DNA of 8,280 bases from CAZFHL01 sp964519145 (lineage in GTDB: Bacteria; Patescibacteriota; Minisyncoccia; Phycocordibacterales; WO2-35-19), in assembly GCA_964519145.1 (NCBI GenBank), contig CAZFHL010000030.1, positions 1 through 8,280 of the forward strand, in the 5' to 3' direction. A program made the position numbers and the translations under genes. The notes under the pieces are model-generated. The model saw only the letters and a program-made list of their open reading frames with translations. It did not search any database and had not been told where the DNA came from. This document shows, in pieces, positions 4,214-8,280 of the stretch; positions within the stretch are counted from its first letter, which is position 1, and every line of letters begins with the position of its first letter.

Positions 4214-6406
4214 ATGAATAAAAAGAAGATAAAGGAAGATCAAAAAAATTCCAAGGATTTGGACTCCAAAATAGACGACGGTAATTTGTCTATTATAGTA
4301 TCCATAATATTTTTTGTACTGTTTGTTTTTCTATTACTTGCATCTATTGGTAAGGCAGGTTTTGTAGGAGATAAGGTTTATACACTATTCGGGATACTTT
4401 TTGGATTAGGTTATTTTCTAATGCCTCTTATATGCCTCATATTATGTATATCTTTTGCAAAATCGATAAAGCAAAATTTTGATTTTACAAAATTTTTAGG
4501 AGGATCTTTATTTTTTATATCATCTTTAGCTCTATTAGATTTAGCTTTTAATAGTAGAGGTGGATTTGCTGGCAACCTTTTACAAAAACCATTGGTTAAA
4601 TTATTTGATGTTTATGCAACAACAATTATATTAGGTGCACTAGCCGTCATAGGGGTTATTATATCTTTAGATATTGATAGCATTGAGAAAATATTAGATT
4701 TATTTAGAAGAAATAAAAAAGAAACAGAAGAAACAGAAGTTAAAATATTAAATTCAACAGAAAATAATATTGAAAATAAAAAACCAAAAGAAACACCGCA
4801 AACAGAAAATAATGGGATAAATTCAATCAAGAAAAACACCCCTCCTATAGAAGGAGACATCGGCCCAATGAAGACCAATATTAGTTTTAAAGAATTTACA
4901 CCTCCACCACTCTCTTTGCTTGAAAGAGACAAAGGTAAACCTGAAGTTGGAGACATAAAAGCAAATGCAAATATAATAAAAAGAACTCTACAAAATTTTG
5001 GAATAATAGTAGAAATGGATGAAATATCTATAGGTCCATCTGTAACAAGATATGCTCTAAAACCAGCGGAAGGTGTAAAATTATCTAAAATACTTGGTCT
5101 TCAAAACAATCTAGAGTTAGCTTTAGCGGCTCATCCTGTACGTATAGAAGCGCCAATTCCAGGAAAATCCCTTGTTGGTATTGAAATACCAAATACAACG
5201 AAGACGATGGTTGGCTTAGGTTCCCTATTATCTCAAACAGAATATACAGATTCAGAAAAATCTTTGATGGTTGGGTTAGGTAAAAGTATCACAGGATCTT
5301 CTGTCTTCGCAAATTTAGCAAAAATGCCACATCTTTTGATTGCTGGAGCAACGGGTAGTGGAAAATCTGTAACAATACACGTCATTATTAATTCATTATT
5401 ATTTAGAAATTCTCCTGAAAATATGAAATTTATAATGATAGATCCAAAAAGAGTAGAGCTTACTTTATACAATAAAATAGGGCACCTTTTAACACCTGTC
5501 ATTACAGATCCTAAAAAAGCTATCCTGGCTCTAAAATGGGCAGGAAAAGAGATGGAAAGAAGATACGATATATTAGAAAAAAATAAAGTTAGAGATATTG
5601 AATCATATCATAAAAATATTTTATCCCCTGCTTTATCGCAATTTAAAAAAAATAAACAAAATGAAACGGAAAAAATAAATTTGCCAGATTCAATGCCTTA
5701 TATAGTAATCATAATAGACGAATTAGCTGATATAATGCAATCATTCCCAAGAGAATTGGAGGCTGGTATAGTAAGACTTGCCCAAATGTCTCGCGCTGTG
5801 GGAATACACCTCATACTTTCAACACAGAGGCCTTCTGTAAATGTCATCACGGGTTTAATTAAAGCCAATGTTCCTTCTAGAATTGCATTACAAGTAGCCT
5901 CACAATTTGACTCAAGGACAATTCTCGATTCAGCTGGAGCAGAAAAACTTTTAGGCGCAGGAGATATGCTTTATCTATCTGGGGAAATGTCAAAACCAAT
6001 AAGACTTCAATGTCCTTACATATCTGAAAATGAAGTTAAAAAAGTCTCAGAATATTTAGCTAAAAATAATGAAAATGAGATACCAACTGATATAAATATA
6101 GAAGAAAGTAATTCAAAAAATAATATTTTTGAGTCAACTATCGGAAATTCAGAAGATGTTGATGATGATTTATACGAAGAAGCTAGAGATATTGTTATAC
6201 AAGCAGGAAAAGCTTCGACTTCTTTTTTGCAAAGAAAATTGCGAATTGGTTACGCAAGAGCTGCTAGATTAATAGATATACTGGAAGAAAAAAATGTAAT
6301 CGGACAAGGTGATGGAGCAAAACCTAGGGACGTTTTAGTAAAACCTGAAGGTGGTTTTGTGGCAGAAAATGAAATTGATCAAAAAGAAGAAAATGAATCA
6401 TTATAA
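4214..6406 (+). CDS. ftsK: DNA translocase FtsK/SpoIIIE
   Basis: Septum-located ATPase that pumps chromosomal DNA and helps segregate and resolve chromosomes at division. ATG at 4214 gives 730 residues; the frame also has an ATG at 4184 (ten more residues, MFIYNGIIVF). I prefer 4214 because the Lys-rich start MNKKKIKEDQ suits a cytoplasmic N-terminus, and a TATAAT at 4193-4198 would lie inside the longer form; neither start has a Shine-Dalgarno. Numbered from 4214: four hydrophobic segments at about 25-155; a Lys/Asn/Glu-rich linker to about 245, shorter than in E. coli; and the alpha/beta motor domain with Walker A GATGSGKS (378-385), Walker B IVIIIDELAD (497-506) and the FtsK signature LSTQRPSVNVITGLIKANVP (535-554). 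The C-terminal gamma winged helix (about 652-708) contains the typical GYARAARLIDILEE recognition helix. All parts are present, so it is probably functional. Its 3' end overlaps the next gene by 14 bp. Confidence 0.95.
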   Translation: MNKKKIKEDQKNSKDLDSKIDDGNLSIIVSIIFFVLFVFLLLASIGKAGFVGDKVYTLFGILFGLGYFLMPLICLILCISFAKSIKQNFDFTKFLGGSLFFISSLALLDLAFNSRGGFAGNLLQKPLVKLFDVYATTIILGALAVIGVIISLDIDSIEKILDLFRRNKKETEETEVKILNSTENNIENKKPKETPQTENNGINSIKKNTPPIEGDIGPMKTNISFKEFTPPPLSLLERDKGKPEVGDIKANANIIKRTLQNFGIIVEMDEISIGPSVTRYALKPAEGVKLSKILGLQNNLELALAAHPVRIEAPIPGKSLVGIEIPNTTKTMVGLGSLLSQTEYTDSEKSLMVGLGKSITGSSVFANLAKMPHLLIAGATGSGKSVTIHVIINSLLFRNSPENMKFIMIDPKRVELTLYNKIGHLLTPVITDPKKAILALKWAGKEMERRYDILEKNKVRDIESYHKNILSPALSQFKKNKQNETEKINLPDSMPYIVIIIDELADIMQSFPRELEAGIVRLAQMSRAVGIHLILSTQRPSVNVITGLIKANVPSRIALQVASQFDSRTILDSAGAEKLLGAGDMLYLSGEMSKPIRLQCPYISENEVKKVSEYLAKNNENEIPTDINIEESNSKNNIFESTIGNSEDVDDDLYEEARDIVIQAGKASTSFLQRKLRIGYARAARLIDILEEKNVIGQGDGAKPRDVLVKPEGGFVAENEIDQKEENESL

Positions 6407-6767
6407 AATACAATCACAAAAAAACATAAGAAAAATTATTTTTTCATTGATAATAGTATTTATTATATCTTATGGTATTTTTAATGCTAGATATATAATT
6501 TCAGGACCCAATATTCATATATTGTCTCCAAACACAAATACAGAAATCAAAAGTGACACAATGACAATCAGAGGTGTCGCTAAAAACACAACTTATATAA
6601 GTATAAATCAAAGACCTATTTATATTAATACCGAAGGTTTTTTTGAAGAAGAAGTATTGCTATATCCAGGATTTAATAATATAGAAATAAGAGCAATAGA
6701 TCGTTTTAAACAAGAAGAAAAAGAAATTATTAAAATCTATTCAAAATATGTCCCTACCCCATCTTGA
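6393..6767 (+). CDS. Membrane-anchored Ig-like (glucodextranase B-type) domain protein
   Basis: ATG at 6393 gives 124 residues and overlaps the end of ftsK by 14 bp. An upstream in-frame ATG at 6351 would add 14 residues (MVLWQKMKLIKKKK) and a larger overlap; the purine-rich AAAGAAGAAA just before 6393 is a weak ribosome site favouring the shorter form. Residues 1-12 are basic, 13-30 form one transmembrane helix (RKIIFSLIIVFIISYGIF), and 39-117 form a single beta-sandwich module facing outward. The pattern GPNIHILSPNTNTEI, TMTIRGVAKNTTYISINQRP, EGFFEEEVLLYPGFNNIEIRA resembles the Ig-like domain often labelled glucodextranase B/Big. There is no catalytic motif. I recall such proteins between ftsK and recA in Patescibacteria, so the link may be conserved. 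A role in anchoring or sensing the envelope at division is speculation. Confidence 0.82.
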   Translation: MNHYKIQSQKNIRKIIFSLIIVFIISYGIFNARYIISGPNIHILSPNTNTEIKSDTMTIRGVAKNTTYISINQRPIYINTEGFFEEEVLLYPGFNNIEIRAIDRFKQEEKEIIKIYSKYVPTPS

Positions 6768-6807
6768 AAAAACAAATTTAATTATTAATTCCAAAAAACA
6801 GAAAAAT

Positions 6808-7896
6808 ATGAAAAAAAGCAAAAACAGCAAAGATAAAAAAATAGAAAGCGATAGCAATATCAAAATAGAAGACACACTAAAAGAAATAAAAGATAAATTT
6901 GGCGATGATTCAATTATGATGCTTGGTGAAAAACCAAAAGTAAATGTTGATTCAATATCAACAGGTTCTATTGGACTAGACACAGCACTTGGTGTTGGTG
7001 GGATGCCGAGAGGAAGGATAATTGAAATATTTGGTCCAGAATCTAGCGGTAAAACCACTTTATCTCTACATGTAGTAGCAGAAGCACAGAAAAAAGGTGG
7101 TATTTGTGCTTTTATAGATGCAGAGCACGCAATGGATCCAGAATATGCCAAAAAGATTGGTGTAAATATAAACGAACTATTGATATCACAGCCAGATAAT
7201 GGTGAGCAAGCTCTTGAGATAGTTGATTCACTTGTACGATCAGGTAAAATAGATGTTATAGTCATAGACTCTGTGGCGGCATTAACACCAAGAGATGAAA
7301 TAGAGGGAGATATGGGAGCTCACCATGTTGGAAAACAAGCAAGACTTATGTCTCAAGCACTCCGAAAACTAACTGCTATTGTAGCGAAATCAAAAACTAT
7401 TGTTATCTTCTTAAACCAAATAAGAATGCAAATTGGTGTAATGTTTGGAAATCCTGAAACAACACCAGGAGGTAAAGCATTAAAGTTTTATACATCCGTG
7501 AGAATTGATATAAGAAGGATTGCTCAAATTAAAAAAGGAGAAGAAGTAATGGGTGGAAGAATAAGGGTGAAAGTAGTAAAAAACAAAGTAGCTGCGCCAT
7601 TTAAACAAACTGAGTTTGACCTTATGTACAACGAAGGTATTTCAAGAGCTGGTGAAATTATAGCGCTAGGAGAAAAACTAAAAATAATAGAAAAATCCGG
7701 CTCATCATATAACTATGGTGAAATAAAACTTGGCAGAGGATATGACGCCACAAGACAATTTTTGAAAGAAAACAAAAAAATGTCTGATGAAATCTTGAAA
7801 AAAATCCAAAAAGAATTGGAAGACAACGGTGGCTCTATTACAAAAGTAAAAAAAGAAAATGAAGATAGTGATTTAAAAGGAGAATTAGAGGAATAA
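6808..7896 (+). CDS. recA: Recombinase RecA
   Basis: ATP-dependent filament-forming recombinase for homologous repair, and usually the trigger of LexA-type self-cleavage. From ATG 6808 it has 362 residues, a normal length. An in-frame ATG at 6748 would add 20 residues before the conserved N-terminal helix and overlap the previous gene, so 6808 is preferred, although no clear Shine-Dalgarno supports either. Visible landmarks (numbered from 6808): Walker A GPESSGKT (76-83), the catalytic-Glu region FIDAEHAMDPEYA (102-114), Walker B VIVIDSVAALTP (150-161), loop 1 around EIEGDMGAHHVGKQARLMSQ (164-183), loop 2 GVMFGNPETTPGG (210-222), and VVKNKVAAPFKQ (256-267). The C-terminal tail is acidic (ENEDSDLKGELEE), as in other RecAs. 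No intein or truncation. It sits about 40 bp after the Ig-like gene and probably shares its transcript. No recognisable SOS box precedes it or the operon. Confidence 0.97.
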   Translation: MKKSKNSKDKKIESDSNIKIEDTLKEIKDKFGDDSIMMLGEKPKVNVDSISTGSIGLDTALGVGGMPRGRIIEIFGPESSGKTTLSLHVVAEAQKKGGICAFIDAEHAMDPEYAKKIGVNINELLISQPDNGEQALEIVDSLVRSGKIDVIVIDSVAALTPRDEIEGDMGAHHVGKQARLMSQALRKLTAIVAKSKTIVIFLNQIRMQIGVMFGNPETTPGGKALKFYTSVRIDIRRIAQIKKGEEVMGGRIRVKVVKNKVAAPFKQTEFDLMYNEGISRAGEIIALGEKLKIIEKSGSSYNYGEIKLGRGYDATRQFLKENKKMSDEILKKIQKELEDNGGSITKVKKENEDSDLKGELEE

Positions 7897-7905
7897 TAAA
7901 TAAAA

Positions 7906-8280
7906 ATGGATAATTTACAAAACAACGATACCAATATTGATACGCTTTATAAACTATGGGAACAGGTTTTTAATTCAAAAATTGATACTTTAATTCAAGG
8001 AGATAGTTTTGATTACGATACTTTACTAGAAACTATTATAGAAAACGGAATTCTTGATCATTTTGCACCAATTAATGAAAATGTTATTAAAGCAAGAATA
8101 TTAAAAGGAAGACCTAATAATATTAGAGATGAAAAATTTTATGAAGAAATAATCACTGATTTAGAGGAGATTCTTGATTCGATAAAAAATGGTAAGACAA
8201 TGTGTACCAAATTTGGACAAATTATAATAGAGACATTAACCAAAATAATGTTATCACCGAATTACCAAACTAAAATAAAG
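7906..8280 (+). CDS. Hypothetical protein, C-terminus cut off by window edge
   Basis: ATG at 7906, nine bases after the recA stop; the frame stays open for 125 codons to the window end. The sequence (MDNLQNNDTNIDTLYKLWEQ...) is acidic, looks mostly helical, and has no signal peptide or membrane segment, so a cytoplasmic protein is likely. I recognise no family. In particular it lacks the look of RecX, which often follows recA. AGAGGA at 7887-7892, inside the recA 3' end, is the best ribosome-binding sequence near it but is 13 nt from the ATG, slightly far. Tight spacing makes co-transcription with recA probable. Confidence 0.72.
   Translation, partial: MDNLQNNDTNIDTLYKLWEQVFNSKIDTLIQGDSFDYDTLLETIIENGILDHFAPINENVIKARILKGRPNNIRDEKFYEEIITDLEEILDSIKNGKTMCTKFGQIIIETLTKIMLSPNYQTKIK

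Noticed and set aside
4612..4956. Minus-strand open frame of 114 codons inside ftsK.
   Set aside because: It lies opposite the FtsK linker region, encodes a low-complexity Ser/Phe/Leu-rich product and has no independent signals; it is a shadow of the real gene.
6765..6767. Possible recoding of TGA (as in Gracilibacteria/SR1), which would extend the Ig-like protein.
   Set aside because: Read-through would add only a few residues before TAA, and the conserved genes use normal GGN glycine codons with no internal TGA.
6741..7265. Minus-strand open frame of 174 codons opposite recA.
   Set aside because: Antisense to the conserved N-terminal half of RecA, with a Ser/Ile/Phe-rich product typical of shadow frames in AT-rich DNA.
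7906..8280. recX identity for the gene after recA.
   Set aside because: Position fits, but the 125 visible residues show no RecX-like repeat pattern, so no symbol was given.

Overview
The window looks like chromosomal DNA from an AT-rich bacterium of the Patescibacteria/CPR radiation, probably a Parcubacteria-type lineage. This rests on four things. First, there is a secreted surface protein of the layout I associate with that group: signal peptide, short Leu/Gln/Ala coiled coil, Ser linker, Cys-bracketed peptidoglycan-binding domain, then beta-rich repeats. Second, a secreted Ig-like protein of similar style sits beside it. Third, an ftsK - Ig-like membrane protein - recA gene run is present. 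Fourth, most genes lack a clear Shine-Dalgarno sequence. The taxon is an inference from remembered family features, not from a search. TGA serves as a stop once and never interrupts a conserved gene, so the standard bacterial code fits.

Left part (1-3994), all on the minus strand. In transcription order it holds a winged-helix regulator (3251-3994), a 529-bp non-coding region dense in promoter-like and palindromic signals, and a large S-layer-like surface protein (769-2721). A rho-independent terminator (681-710) follows. Next come a 46-residue single-helix membrane peptide (495-635) and, coupled to it through a TAATG stop/start, a secreted Ig-like protein that leaves the window at base 1. 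The surface-protein gene is visibly richer in G+C and in Gly/Ser/Thr/Ala than its Lys/Asn/Ile-rich neighbours, as expected for a highly expressed wall protein.

Middle (3995-4213). This is a divergent control region. It carries an essentially consensus promoter for the regulator (TTGACA-16-TATAAT) with a perfect 12-bp palindrome in its spacer. Two inverted repeats built on AAAGAC half-sites lie on either side. No clear promoter for the rightward genes could be identified.

Right part (4214-8280), all on the plus strand. ftsK (DNA translocase for division and chromosome segregation), a 124-residue membrane-anchored Ig-like protein, recA (homologous recombination), and an unrecognised gene that runs off the right edge. 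They overlap or lie within about 40 bp of each other and probably form one operon. FtsK and RecA both act on chromosome maintenance at division; the role of the extracytoplasmic Ig-like protein between them is unknown.

No mobile element, CRISPR array, tRNA or rRNA was seen. No clearly new defence or metabolic system is visible. The most informative unexplained signals are the regulatory architecture upstream of the surface-protein gene and the putative autoregulatory operators of the winged-helix protein.
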